A stretch of 26,608 bases of DNA. It comes from CAVLCC01 sp963624975 (lineage in GTDB: Bacteria > Actinomycetota > Coriobacteriia > Coriobacteriales > CADBOM01). The stretch covers positions 1 to 26,608 of the forward strand of contig CAVFRF010000040.1 of the NCBI GenBank assembly GCA_963624975.1, read 5' to 3'. The notes under the pieces are model-generated. The model was not told the origin of the DNA. It ran no database searches and saw only the letters and a program-made list of their open reading frames with translations. The stretch's first letter is position 1; every line of letters starts with the position of its first letter. The translations under genes and the position numbers were made by a program. Positions 16,254 to 23,866 of this stretch are shown piece by piece.

Positions 16254-17444
16254 ATGGCATCGCGCGATAGCCGGAGAACGGCACCGGCAGATTCAAGCAG
16301 GAGAAGCAGCTCGCGTAGCGGGGCGCAGCCGCGCGTCGGCGGACAGACCCGACGCACGACCGGCGGCGCTATGCCCGCTGGCGCTCGCCCGGCACGTGTC
16401 GAACGCGAGGTTCCGAGGGCGGATTCGGGTTCGCGTCGCGGCGACGACGGAAGCCGTAAGCCGGGAGGAAAGTCGAGGCTGCGCAAGATAGTCACGGCAC
16501 TTGTGGTGGTGGCAGTGGCGCTTGGCATCGCGTACGTGGTGCTGTCGCATACCGACGTGTTCGAGATCACGTCGGTGGAGGTGGAGGGGTCCAGCAGGTT
16601 GTCGGACACATACCTCACATCGGCGGTGTCGGTACCCAAGGGCACCAACCTGCTCGACGTCGATGCCGGGGGAGTGGCCTCAAGGCTCACCGAGAACCCA
16701 TGGGTTTCGTCGGTGAGCATCAAGCGGTCGTTCCCGCACACGCTGGTGCTGCAGATCAACGAGAACCTGCCGGTAGCCGTGGTGGAGGTGCAGCCGCAGT
16801 CTGGCGGAGACCAGGTGCAGTACTGGCTGCTCGGCTCGGATGCCACCTGGATGGGACAGGTTACCGCGGAGGGGGTTCAGGCCGCGCGGCAGATCGTGAT
16901 CGATTCGACCGACGATTCGACCGACGACTCCGCCACGACCGACACATCGGCGGAAACGACCGAGACTTCGGATGAGGAGACTTCTGCAAGCTCGCAATCC
17001 GGCGACTCGCAGGGCGCGACGACGGCCGATGAAAGCTCCCAGAGCTCTGGCACGTCGAAAACCCAGCAGGAGGCCAGCATCTGCGCCGACGTGTACTACA
17101 CGGCCACCGACCTGTCCAAGATTCCCATCATCACCGATACCGCCACGGGCATCTCGCCCGAGGTGGGCGCGGTCGAGACCGATTCGGGCATCACCAACGC
17201 CCTTGCCATCATCGAGGACTCCAGAGGCGACTTCGGAGAGCAGATCGCCACCATCACCTCCGTGAGCGGGAGCAGCACCGGCGTGGTGCTCAAGAACGGC
17301 GTCGAAGTATCGTTCGGCGAGGCCACCGACATGGACACCAAGATATCGGTGGTGCAGGACCTGCTGAACCAGCACGAGGGGCAGATAAGCTACATCAACG
17401 TGAGGGTGGCATCCCGCCCCGCCTGGAGAGGAACCGACGAATGA
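16254..17444 (+). CDS. ftsQ: Divisome protein FtsQ with Ser/Thr/Asp-rich insertion
   Basis: Bitopic membrane protein of the FtsQ/FtsL divisome subcomplex. It has a long basic, disordered N-terminus (about 1-76), one membrane segment (about 78-98, IVTALVVVAVALGIAYVVLS), then a POTRA domain (about 103-178) including the VEVEGSSRLS and NLLDVDAGGVASRLTENPWV motifs, and a beta-domain. That domain is interrupted at residues 217-272 by a low-complexity insertion of Ser, Thr, Asp, Glu, Ala and Gln, after which folded-looking sequence resumes (ADVYYTATDLSKIPIITD). The 396 residues exceed the usual roughly 250-300. The start ATG is 6 nt after murC. Its stop overlaps the nnrD start by 4 nt. Confidence 0.9.
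   Translation: MASRDSRRTAPADSSRRSSSRSGAQPRVGGQTRRTTGGAMPAGARPARVEREVPRADSGSRRGDDGSRKPGGKSRLRKIVTALVVVAVALGIAYVVLSHTDVFEITSVEVEGSSRLSDTYLTSAVSVPKGTNLLDVDAGGVASRLTENPWVSSVSIKRSFPHTLVLQINENLPVAVVEVQPQSGGDQVQYWLLGSDATWMGQVTAEGVQAARQIVIDSTDDSTDDSATTDTSAETTETSDEETSASSQSGDSQGATTADESSQSSGTSKTQQEASICADVYYTATDLSKIPIITDTATGISPEVGAVETDSGITNALAIIEDSRGDFGEQIATITSVSGSSTGVVLKNGVEVSFGEATDMDTKISVVQDLLNQHEGQISYINVRVASRPAWRGTDE
16902..16925 (+). repeat. 12-bp perfect tandem duplication within ftsQ
   Basis: GATTCGACCGAC occurs twice in tandem (16902-16913 and 16914-16925) and encodes DSTD-DSTD. It starts the low-complexity insertion and suggests growth by slippage. Confidence 0.85.
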
Positions 17445-18388
17445 TCGTCGATGCCAACATGGCTGCAGAGCTGCTGCCGGAGGTGCCCGCCGATGCCAAC
17501 AAGTATTCGCGGGGCTCGGTGCTGGTGGTAGGCGGTTCTGCGCGCTATACGGGTGCGCCGCTGCTCGCCGCGCTCGCATCGGCAAGGGCCGGCGCGGGCT
17601 ACACCAGCGCGATGGTTCCCCGGTGCATGGAGCTTGCGGCTCGCGCCCACCTGCTCTCGATCCCGGTGATGTGTCCGGATGCAAGCGACTCGCAGCAGCT
17701 CGAACCCGGCCCCGCTATAGATGCCATATCGCAGATGAGCCACCTCGACTGCATCGTGCTGGGTCCCGGGATGGGCGCCTCGCCTTCGACGGCGCGGCTC
17801 TGCGAGCTGGTGCTCGAACGTGTCGGGGCAACGGTGGTCGCCGATGCCGATGCCCTCAACTGCATCTCGGGCCTGCACCTTCCGCACGGTCCCGAGTGCA
17901 ATTCCGTGATGGAGGTGCTGCGTGCTCGCGAAGGCAGGTGCATCCTCACCCCGCACGATGGCGAGCTTGGGAGGCTTGCCAAGGCGGCCGGCATCGTCGA
18001 TACGGGGATAGATAGGCGCGAGGTCGCGGCACGGCTCTCTGCGGAACTGGGCTGCGTAGTGGTGGCCAAGGGCAGCATCACGCACGTGCTGGAAGGCGAC
18101 GACTGCCGGACGTACTCTGGCGGCACGCCGGCTCTGGCTAAGGCTGGCACGGGCGACGTGCTTGCCGGCATGGTCGGCGCATTCGCGGCCATGGGACTTG
18201 CGCCCCGAGACGCATCGTCGCTCGCCGTGTTCGCCCATGGCTTGGCGGGCAACCTGGCCGCGCAGAAGCTCGGTGTGCTCTCCGTCATGGCAGAAGACGT
18301 TCTGGACTTCATTCCGGCGGCGTTATCGCAGCTGGAATGCGCTAGGCAGTCTTCTACAGACAATGCCATGGGCAATAGGGCGGGTTGA
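17441..18388 (+). CDS. nnrD: ADP-dependent (S)-NAD(P)H-hydrate dehydratase (NnrD/YjeF C-terminal domain)
   Basis: Metabolite-repair kinase-fold enzyme that dehydrates damaged NADHX/NADPHX. The 315 residues correspond to the carbohydrate-kinase-like YjeF C-terminal domain only. Motifs are GSVLVVGGSARYTGAPLLAA near the N-terminus, LGPGMG, VADADALN, LTPHDGELGRL, VVAKGSITHVL and the catalytic anion-hole region KAGTGDVLAGMVGAFAAMG. The epimerase domain (NnrE/YjeF N-terminal) is absent here and must be elsewhere if present. The ATG overlaps the ftsQ stop (ATGA), so expression is coupled to the division operon. This slot normally holds ftsA or nothing; see findings. Confidence 0.92.
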   Translation: MIVDANMAAELLPEVPADANKYSRGSVLVVGGSARYTGAPLLAALASARAGAGYTSAMVPRCMELAARAHLLSIPVMCPDASDSQQLEPGPAIDAISQMSHLDCIVLGPGMGASPSTARLCELVLERVGATVVADADALNCISGLHLPHGPECNSVMEVLRAREGRCILTPHDGELGRLAKAAGIVDTGIDRREVAARLSAELGCVVVAKGSITHVLEGDDCRTYSGGTPALAKAGTGDVLAGMVGAFAAMGLAPRDASSLAVFAHGLAGNLAAQKLGVLSVMAEDVLDFIPAALSQLECARQSSTDNAMGNRAG

Positions 18389-18411
18389 GTGTAGAATGTG
18401 ACGGATAGTGC

Positions 18412-18438
18412 CGCGCACGCGCTTACGGCGCGTTCGCG
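18412..18438. other. GC-rich hairpin between nnrD and ftsZ
   Basis: CGCGCACGCGC (18412-18422) pairs with GCGCGTTCGCG (18428-18438), with one mismatch and a 5-nt loop. No T-run follows. It could be a weak terminator or pause site for the upstream transcript, or a regulator site, since it abuts the candidate ftsZ -35. Confidence 0.5.
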
Positions 18439-18465
18439 CACAAGATGGCGTTTGTCTGATATAAA
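18437..18465 (+). promoter_or_regulatory. Candidate ftsZ promoter
   Basis: TATAAA at 18460-18465 is a strong -10-like element in GC-rich surroundings. The -35 at 17 bp (CGCACA, 18437-18442) is poor. The leader would be about 70 nt. The local AT-richness and the 152-bp gap in an otherwise packed cluster support an internal promoter. Confidence 0.45.
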
Positions 18466-18540
18466 ATAGTTTGGTTGAAAACAGCTCCTTGCTTCTATCA
18501 AACGAAGCCGAGACGGATAAAACCGACGAAAGGTGCAAAC

Positions 18541-19707
18541 ATGCAGGATACTTCGGCATCAATGTTCGATTCGGCCGCGGCGGATCATCTGGCCGTCATC
18601 AAGGTCGTTGGAGTCGGCGGCGGCGGAACCAACGCCGTTAACAGGATGGTCGAGGCCGGGATCAAGGGCGTGGAGTTCATCGCAGTGAACACCGACAGGC
18701 AGGCCCTGCTGATGTCTGATGCCGATCAGACGGTGCATATCGGCGAAGATTACACCCGCGGCCTCGGAGCCGGCGGCAATCCCGAAATCGGCGCCAGGGC
18801 TGCCGAGGAGTCCCGCAACGAGATTCGCGAGGCGCTGGCGGGTGCCGACATGGTGTTCGTTACCGCAGGCGAGGGCGGCGGAACCGGTACCGGCGCCGCT
18901 CCCGTTGTAGCCGAGATTGCAAGGGACGAGATTGGCGCGCTCACCGTGTCGGTGGTCACCAAGCCGTTCTCGTTCGAGGGCCGCAAGCGAACCCAGCAGG
19001 CCGAAGAGGGCATCCAGGTGCTGGCCGAGAAGACCGACACGCTGCTCGCCATTCCCAACGACAGGCTGCTGCAGGTCATCGAGAAGAAGACCACGATGCT
19101 CGATGCATTCCGCATCGCAGACGACATCCTGAGGCAGGGCGTCCAGGGCATCACCGACCTCATCACCATCCCGGGCCTCATCAACCTCGACTTCGCCGAC
19201 GTTTGCACGGTCATGAGGGATGCGGGCACTGCCATGATGGGCATCGGCACCGCTTCCGGCGACAACAGGGCCGTCGAGGCCGCCACCCAGGCCGTTTCGA
19301 GCAGGCTGCTCGAGTCGTCCGTGGCGGGCGCGAGGCGCATCTTGGTTTCGGTTGCAGGCGCCAGCGACATGGGCCTCATGGAGGTCTCGGATGCTGCGAG
19401 CACCGTGACCGAGGCGGCCGATCCCGAGGCCACCATCATCTTCGGATCCGTTATCGACGACAGCCTGGACGACCTCATCAGGGTCACCGTGATCGCCACC
19501 GGATTCTCCGATGCGCCCTCGCAGAACTCGTTCGACTTCAACCAGGCAAGCGCGAAGCGCGAGCCCAGCTACGGATTCAGCTCCGCCGCCACCTATGCCG
19601 AGAGGCCCGCTCCGGCTCCCGCACCTGCTCCCGCTCCCGCTGCTCCGCAGGGTTCGGTGCTCGACGAAGACTACATCCCGGACTTCCTCAAGAAGGGCAA
19701 TTTCTAG
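18541..19707 (+). CDS. ftsZ: Cell division protein FtsZ
   Basis: Tubulin-like GTPase that forms the Z ring. From ATG 18541 the protein is 388 residues. It has the N-terminal VVGVGGGGTNAVNRM loop, FIAVNTDRQAL, the tubulin signature AGEGGGTGTGAAP, the T7-side loop region NLDFADV and the C-terminal subdomain through VIATGF. A Pro/Ala linker (APAPAPAPAPAAP) leads to the conserved C-terminal peptide DEDYIPDFLKK, which in this class should bind SepF, since ftsA is not in the cluster. An in-frame TTG at 18475 is possible but the ATG has GAAAGGTG upstream and gives the standard N-terminus. The pgeF start follows 13 nt after the stop. Confidence 0.98.
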   Translation: MQDTSASMFDSAAADHLAVIKVVGVGGGGTNAVNRMVEAGIKGVEFIAVNTDRQALLMSDADQTVHIGEDYTRGLGAGGNPEIGARAAEESRNEIREALAGADMVFVTAGEGGGTGTGAAPVVAEIARDEIGALTVSVVTKPFSFEGRKRTQQAEEGIQVLAEKTDTLLAIPNDRLLQVIEKKTTMLDAFRIADDILRQGVQGITDLITIPGLINLDFADVCTVMRDAGTAMMGIGTASGDNRAVEAATQAVSSRLLESSVAGARRILVSVAGASDMGLMEVSDAASTVTEAADPEATIIFGSVIDDSLDDLIRVTVIATGFSDAPSQNSFDFNQASAKREPSYGFSSAATYAERPAPAPAPAPAPAAPQGSVLDEDYIPDFLKKGNF

Positions 19708-19720
19708 AGGAGACGCGACC

Positions 19721-20653
19721 TTGGAGCACGGGGCTTCCAATATCACGGACGCAAAGCTGCCACTGCCCAGCCTCACTTTGGTGGAGGTTGGCGGTGGCAG
19801 CTTTTCTGTTGACGAGGGTTCTGCGTGCGCGTGCGAAGCGAGTTGCAGCGCCTCCGATAGCGCATCTGGCGAGATCGCGTTTCTTACCGATTCCGCGCTC
19901 GACCGCGCCGTGGGGGTGAGGCTGGCATTTTCCACCAGGAGCGGCGGTGCGAGCGCGGCTCCCTACGAGTCGCTCAACCTGGGACGTTTCGTGGGCGACG
20001 ACCCCCTCGCCGTGGAGCGCAACATGCAGACGCTGCTTGCGGCTGCGGGGATGGACGGGCTGTACGACACGCTCGTCAATCCGGTGCAGGTCCATGGCAC
20101 GCGCGTCGTGGACATCGAGAGCACGCCGGCCTCTCCGAGATTCGACGACGAGTGCGATGCCGTGGCCACGGAATTGTCCCATGTGCCAGTGATGCTGTGC
20201 TATGCCGACTGCGTGCCCGTTGTGCTCGTGTCGCCCACGGGGAGGTTTAGCGTGGTGCATTCCGGCTGGAAGGGCACATACGGCGGCATTTCGGGCAAGG
20301 CGCTCCGGTACCTTTGCGCGGCATCGGGAGCCGATCCGTCGCAGGTCAACGTTTATATCGGGCCGCACATCGGCCAATGTTGCTACGAGGTGGATGCCGA
20401 GCTGGCCTCCAGGTTTGCGGAGCGCTTCGGTACGGAGTGCGTGGACGTGCGCAACCATCTCGACCTCGAGCGCTGCGTGATGGATTCGCTTCTCGAAGCG
20501 GGGGCAAACCGGAGTCGAATAGCGTCGGCATCTACGTGCACGGCGTGCAACACGAACAGGTTCTACTCTCATAGGGCCGAAGGCGGCGCAACCGGGCGAT
20601 TCTGCGCGCTGTGCTGCCGGATGCAAACAGGAAGGGAAGTGCAGCCAAGATGA
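19721..20653 (+). CDS. pgeF: Peptidoglycan editing factor PgeF / laccase-domain (YfiH/YlmD) protein
   Basis: Member of the Cu/Zn-binding laccase-domain family. E. coli PgeF removes mis-incorporated Ser from UDP-MurNAc-Ser, and relatives act on purine nucleosides. From TTG 19721 the product is 310 residues. This start is chosen because AGAGGAG lies 7-8 nt upstream and just past the ftsZ stop. Metal ligands are visible: His in NPVQVHGTRV, Cys in LCYADCVPV and His in VVHSGWKGT. GPHIGQCCYEV is also characteristic. The C-terminus contains several Cys residues (STCTACNTNRFYSHR, FCALCC). The first 70 or so residues are less conserved and rather acidic. It overlaps the next gene by 4 nt. Confidence 0.92.
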   Translation: MEHGASNITDAKLPLPSLTLVEVGGGSFSVDEGSACACEASCSASDSASGEIAFLTDSALDRAVGVRLAFSTRSGGASAAPYESLNLGRFVGDDPLAVERNMQTLLAAAGMDGLYDTLVNPVQVHGTRVVDIESTPASPRFDDECDAVATELSHVPVMLCYADCVPVVLVSPTGRFSVVHSGWKGTYGGISGKALRYLCAASGADPSQVNVYIGPHIGQCCYEVDAELASRFAERFGTECVDVRNHLDLERCVMDSLLEAGANRSRIASASTCTACNTNRFYSHRAEGGATGRFCALCCRMQTGREVQPR

Positions 20654-21345
20654 CAGACGAGGCGATGGCGGGGCGCATAGCCCAGCATATCGATGATGCC
20701 AGGAAGCGCATCGCGCAGGCGCTGGCCGAAACCGGCAGCGACAGAGACGTGCTTCTCATGGCGGTGAGCAAGACGGTGGGCCTCGAGGAGGTGCGCGCGG
20801 CCATCGACGCGGGCGTTCACGACTTCGGCGAGAACCGGGCTGCCGAGCTCAAGCGCAAGCACGATGCCTACCCGGAGGAGAACTGGCATTTCATAGGCAG
20901 GATCCAGACCAACAAGCTCAAAGACGTCGTGGGCAGGGCGTGCCTCATCCACTCCGTCGCATCGGTTCATGCGGCCGAGGCCATCGACAAGATCGCCGCC
21001 AAGATGCAGATCGTGCAGCCCGTGCTGCTCGAGGTCAACGTGAGCGGGGAGGAGTCAAAGGACGGATTCGCGCCCGAAGAGCTGGCGGAGGCGCTCGAGA
21101 GATGCTCGAAGCTCGAGCACGTCGAGGTGCGCGGTCTCATGACGATGGCACCCCTCGGCGAGCTGGATACGGCTAGACACGTGTTCGGGAGGTTGCGTGA
21201 AATCGAAGCTGAGCTTAAAGTGACATACAGCAAAAATGATAATGTAGCTCTATACGAGCTTTCCATGGGCATGACGCAGGATTTCGAAGATGCCGTGCGC
21301 GAGGGTTCGACCATCGTGAGGCTCGGCAGGTCGATCTTCGCGTAG
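20650..21345 (+). CDS. yggS: YggS family PLP-binding protein (PLP homeostasis)
   Basis: Alanine-racemase-like N-domain protein that binds pyridoxal phosphate and keeps vitamin B6 and amino-acid pools balanced. It has no known enzymatic activity. From ATG 20650 (overlapping the pgeF stop, ATGA) the protein is 231 residues. The Schiff-base Lys sits in LLMAVSKTV; DFGENRAAEL, WHFIGRIQTNKLKDVV, LLEVNVSGEESKDGF, VRGLMTMAP and SMGMTQDFEDAVREGST are typical. The ribosome site is GGAAGGGAAG, about 9 nt before the ATG. The pgeF-yggS-sepF-yggT-divIVA order is conserved in Gram-positive bacteria. Confidence 0.96.
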   Translation: MTDEAMAGRIAQHIDDARKRIAQALAETGSDRDVLLMAVSKTVGLEEVRAAIDAGVHDFGENRAAELKRKHDAYPEENWHFIGRIQTNKLKDVVGRACLIHSVASVHAAEAIDKIAAKMQIVQPVLLEVNVSGEESKDGFAPEELAEALERCSKLEHVEVRGLMTMAPLGELDTARHVFGRLREIEAELKVTYSKNDNVALYELSMGMTQDFEDAVREGSTIVRLGRSIFA

Positions 21346-21418
21346 GCCCGGCGGCTTTCGATATGGAATTCGGGCTTGTCGCAATGTCTCGGATTATGGA
21401 TAAGACAGGGGATGGCAG

Positions 21419-22168
21419 ATGAGTATTCTGGACAACGTTAAAGACAGGATCCTATCCAGAAAAGACGATGGCTGGGACGACGACTACGACGAAGACGACT
21501 ACTACGAAGACGATTATGCCGAGGGCGACTACTGCGAAGACGACGACTTCGACGACGCGCAGTCGGATGGAGTGGCGCAGTGGCCCGACGAGCTTGACAA
21601 CGCCGGACGCAGGGCTGGGAGGCTGGAAGGCGGCACCCCGCTGGTAACTTCCACCGACGTGCGCTCGACTCTCAGGTCGTCGCAGAGGTCCAATGCCAAC
21701 AGGGTTCCCGACTACGACAACGCGCTCTCCAACTACAAGATCGAGCCTCGCGAGGGGCTGGCCAGAACCTCCAACCACTCTCCCGAGTCGCTGGATGCCG
21801 CGAGGCAGGAACTCGAGCAGCTGCAGCAGGGGATTCCGGTGCCGCTCAACAGCTACAACGGCCAGAACGGGCAGGCTCCCACCAGAAGCGCGGCTCCTAG
21901 CCGCAGGATCGTCCCGCTCGTGATGCACTCCTACGAAGAAGTGCAGAAGATCTCGGATGCGTTCCGCTCCGGCTCTTCGGCCGCGGTTTCGATCGCCGCC
22001 GTTCCGCCCGAGCTTGGCAGGCGCATCCTCGATTTCTGCTTCGGCGTGGTGAGCGTGAGCGCCGGGTCGGTCGAATCTCTGGGCAACGCGGTGTTCTTCC
22101 TCAACCACGGCGGCATCCCCATCACCGAGACCGAGATCCAGAGGCTCAAGGACGAGGGGATCCTGTGA
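21419..22168 (+). CDS. sepF: Cell division protein SepF
   Basis: Z-ring membrane anchor. The 249 residues comprise a short amphipathic N-terminal helix (MSILDNVKDRIL), a very acidic Asp/Tyr/Glu stretch (about 16-50), a long low-complexity linker (about 50-155), and the conserved SepF domain starting near RRIVPLVMHSYEEVQKISDAF. The domain includes the hydrophobic core AAVSIAAVPPELGRRILDFCFGVV and ends with NAVFFLNHGG. It is longer than typical SepF (about 150-220) because of the acidic region and linker. The ATG at 21419 is preceded by AGGGGATGG. Its stop overlaps the GTG of yggT. Confidence 0.93.
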   Translation: MSILDNVKDRILSRKDDGWDDDYDEDDYYEDDYAEGDYCEDDDFDDAQSDGVAQWPDELDNAGRRAGRLEGGTPLVTSTDVRSTLRSSQRSNANRVPDYDNALSNYKIEPREGLARTSNHSPESLDAARQELEQLQQGIPVPLNSYNGQNGQAPTRSAAPSRRIVPLVMHSYEEVQKISDAFRSGSSAAVSIAAVPPELGRRILDFCFGVVSVSAGSVESLGNAVFFLNHGGIPITETEIQRLKDEGIL

Positions 22169-22422
22169 TACAGCTGGCTCTGACCATAAAGCTCCTGGCG
22201 GATTTCTACGTAATCCTCATCATCGTGTACTGTCTGTTCTCGTGGGTTCCCAACAAGAGCGGCGTGCTGGCCACGATAGACTACGCGATTTCCAGGCTGG
22301 TGGAGCCTTACCTCAACCTGTTCAGGAAGATAATACCGCCGTTCGGGGGCATAGATTTCAGCCCGGTGCTTGCGGTTCTTGTACTACAATTGGTGGTCAG
22401 ACTGATATTCAGGGTATTCTAG
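22165..22422 (+). CDS. yggT: YggT family membrane protein
   Basis: An 85-residue protein with two hydrophobic segments (about residues 5-28 and 65-84), joined by a loop containing LFSWVPN and VEPYLNLFRKIIPPFGGIDFSPV, the YggT signature. Function is unproven; it lies next to sepF and divIVA in many Gram-positive genomes and may support cell envelope or osmotic functions. GTG start at 22165 overlapping the sepF stop; GAGGGGA lies just upstream. Confidence 0.93.
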   Translation: MIQLALTIKLLADFYVILIIVYCLFSWVPNKSGVLATIDYAISRLVEPYLNLFRKIIPPFGGIDFSPVLAVLVLQLVVRLIFRVF

Positions 22423-22477
22423 CGGTCAATGTTGCGGGCTGCCGTGCGTGGCTCCAAGGATAGACGAAAGGTTTGCA

Positions 22478-23164
22478 ATGAGCATATCGAGCATAGACAT
22501 TCAGGAGCAGGGCTTCGGCACCGAGCGCAATGGCTACGACATGAAGGAAGTCGACGTGTTCCTCGAGCACGTGGCTGCCGAGATCGACCAGATGCAGTCC
22601 GACTTCGAGTACGAGCTGGCTCAGGCTCGCGAGGCCGCCAAGCAGGCGGGCGCTCCCAACCCCGAGCAGGAGAACGAGATCAGGCGCCTTCGCGAGATGG
22701 TGGCCCAGCTCCAGCAGAGGCTCAACGACCAGCACACCAGCGAGTCGGTGATTTCCGAGGCCTTCATCGCGGCGCAGAAGAGCGCCAACAGCATCAAGGA
22801 CGATGCTCGCGCGCAGGCCGAGAAGACGATTGCCGAGGCCGAGGCCAGGGCGCATCAGATCGTGGACGAAGCCGCCGACGAGAAGCAGCGCATCATCGAC
22901 GAGATCGAGAGGCTCGACCAGTCGCGCGCTTCCTTCGTGGAGGAGTACGCGTCGCTCATCAAGCACTTCAACGACGAGGCCACCAAGGTGTTCACGAGGT
23001 CGGGCATTACCGCCGAGCCTTCGAGGAAGCCTGCCGAGCCTGCGAAGTCGTTCGAGGCCGCTGCCAGCGCTCCCGCCGCCGCATACGATGCCGCACCCCA
23101 GGGTGGAAACGATACGATGTTCGGCGCAGTGGACGCTCTCGACATCGACGACGACATCGACTAG
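22478..23164 (+). CDS. divIVA: DivIVA domain protein (Wag31-like)
   Basis: Coiled-coil protein that recognises negatively curved membrane at poles and septa; in actinobacteria it directs growth and division. From ATG 22478 (GAAAGG upstream) the protein is 228 residues. The N-terminal DivIVA domain includes GFGTERNGYDMKEVDVFLEHV; heptad-rich coiled coil runs about residues 55-165. The tail is Ala/Pro-rich and ends in an acidic peptide (ALDIDDDID). The final acidic stretch has no obvious binding motif. Confidence 0.95.
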   Translation: MSISSIDIQEQGFGTERNGYDMKEVDVFLEHVAAEIDQMQSDFEYELAQAREAAKQAGAPNPEQENEIRRLREMVAQLQQRLNDQHTSESVISEAFIAAQKSANSIKDDARAQAEKTIAEAEARAHQIVDEAADEKQRIIDEIERLDQSRASFVEEYASLIKHFNDEATKVFTRSGITAEPSRKPAEPAKSFEAAASAPAAAYDAAPQGGNDTMFGAVDALDIDDDID

Positions 23165-23200
23165 CAGCCGAGCTGCTGTGCATCTGGGGAGAGTTGGCTT

Positions 23201-23473
23201 ATGAGCATCGTGCTGGCAGTCAAGGCGACCCCCAGGGCTTCCAAAAACGAGATCAAGGGATGGACGGACAGTTCGCAAAGCGAGCTGTCCGTTCGCGTTA
23301 CAACGGCTCCTACGGACGGCAAGGCCAACAAGGCCATCTGCGAGCTGGTGGCATCGTCGCTGGGAGTCGCCAAGTCGAAGGTGTCGATCCTGCGCGGCGA
23401 TACCTCGCGCCACAAGGTCCTGGCGATAGATGTGCCCGAGGAAGTTTTCGAGAAGTGGGTCGCGGGATTGTAG
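23201..23473 (+). CDS. yggU: DUF167 (YggU) family protein
   Basis: A 90-residue DUF167 protein; the family has a small alpha/beta fold and no established function. Motifs are VKATPRASKNEI at the N-terminus, the core APTDGKANKAI, and VSILRGDTSRHKVLAIDVP. ATG at 23201 with GGGGAGAG about 9 nt upstream. It is the last gene of the plus-strand cluster and ends only 8 bp before the convergent rnpB. Confidence 0.93.
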   Translation: MSIVLAVKATPRASKNEIKGWTDSSQSELSVRVTTAPTDGKANKAICELVASSLGVAKSKVSILRGDTSRHKVLAIDVPEEVFEKWVAGL

Positions 23474-23481
23474 CGAAAGAT

Positions 23482-23831
23482 CCGGAGCGGGCCTATAAGC
23501 CGGGTTCTGTGGTCGACGGCCATTTATCTCGACTGCCTGTCGCCAGGCAGCTCTAGCAGGCAACCCGAACGCGGGCCGGGCCGACCCGTTGCGCTCCTAT
23601 TTGCCCTTGCTTCGGATGGGGTTTACCAAGCCGCGACGTTGCCGCCGCGCTGGTGCGCTCTTACCGCACCTTTTCAGCTTTTCTCCCGCCACGAATGACG
23701 GGGGAGTTTTCTTTTCTGTGGCACTTTCCATCGGGTCGCCCCGCCCAGCCGTTAGCTGGCATCCTGCCCTGCGAAGCCCGGACTTTCCTCACCCAAGACA
23801 AGCCTAGGCGCGACCGTCCGGCCCGCTCCGG
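23482..23831 (-). ncRNA. rnpB: RNase P RNA (class A), rnpB
   Basis: Catalytic RNA of tRNA 5' maturation. On the minus strand the conserved 5' core GAGGAAAGTCCGGGCT (complement of 23775-23790), the CGATGGAAAGTGCCACAGA segment, the GGTAAACCCC block and the 3' core ACAGAACCCGGCTTAT (complement of 23495-23510) occur in the correct order. The ends are set by a perfect 12-bp P1 helix joining 23482-23493 and 23820-23831. About 350 nt is normal for the class. Frames crossing this interval on either strand are not genes. There is no visible rho-independent terminator after the 3' end, because yggU lies 8 bp away. Confidence 0.96.
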
Positions 23832-23838
23832 AACTGCC

Positions 23839-23866
23839 ATTCTAGCACGCAGCCTTCGCCGACAGC
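23839..23866 (-). promoter_or_regulatory. rnpB promoter candidate
   Basis: On the minus strand TAGAAT (complement of 23839-23844) lies 7 nt before the inferred rnpB 5' end, an ideal -10 position. The -35 is weak: no hexamer at 15-17 bp matches TTGACA well (GCTGTC at 16 bp). Confidence 0.5.

Noticed and set aside
18412..18438. Rho-independent terminator after nnrD
   Set aside because: The stem is good but no run of T follows, so it is listed as a hairpin of unknown role.
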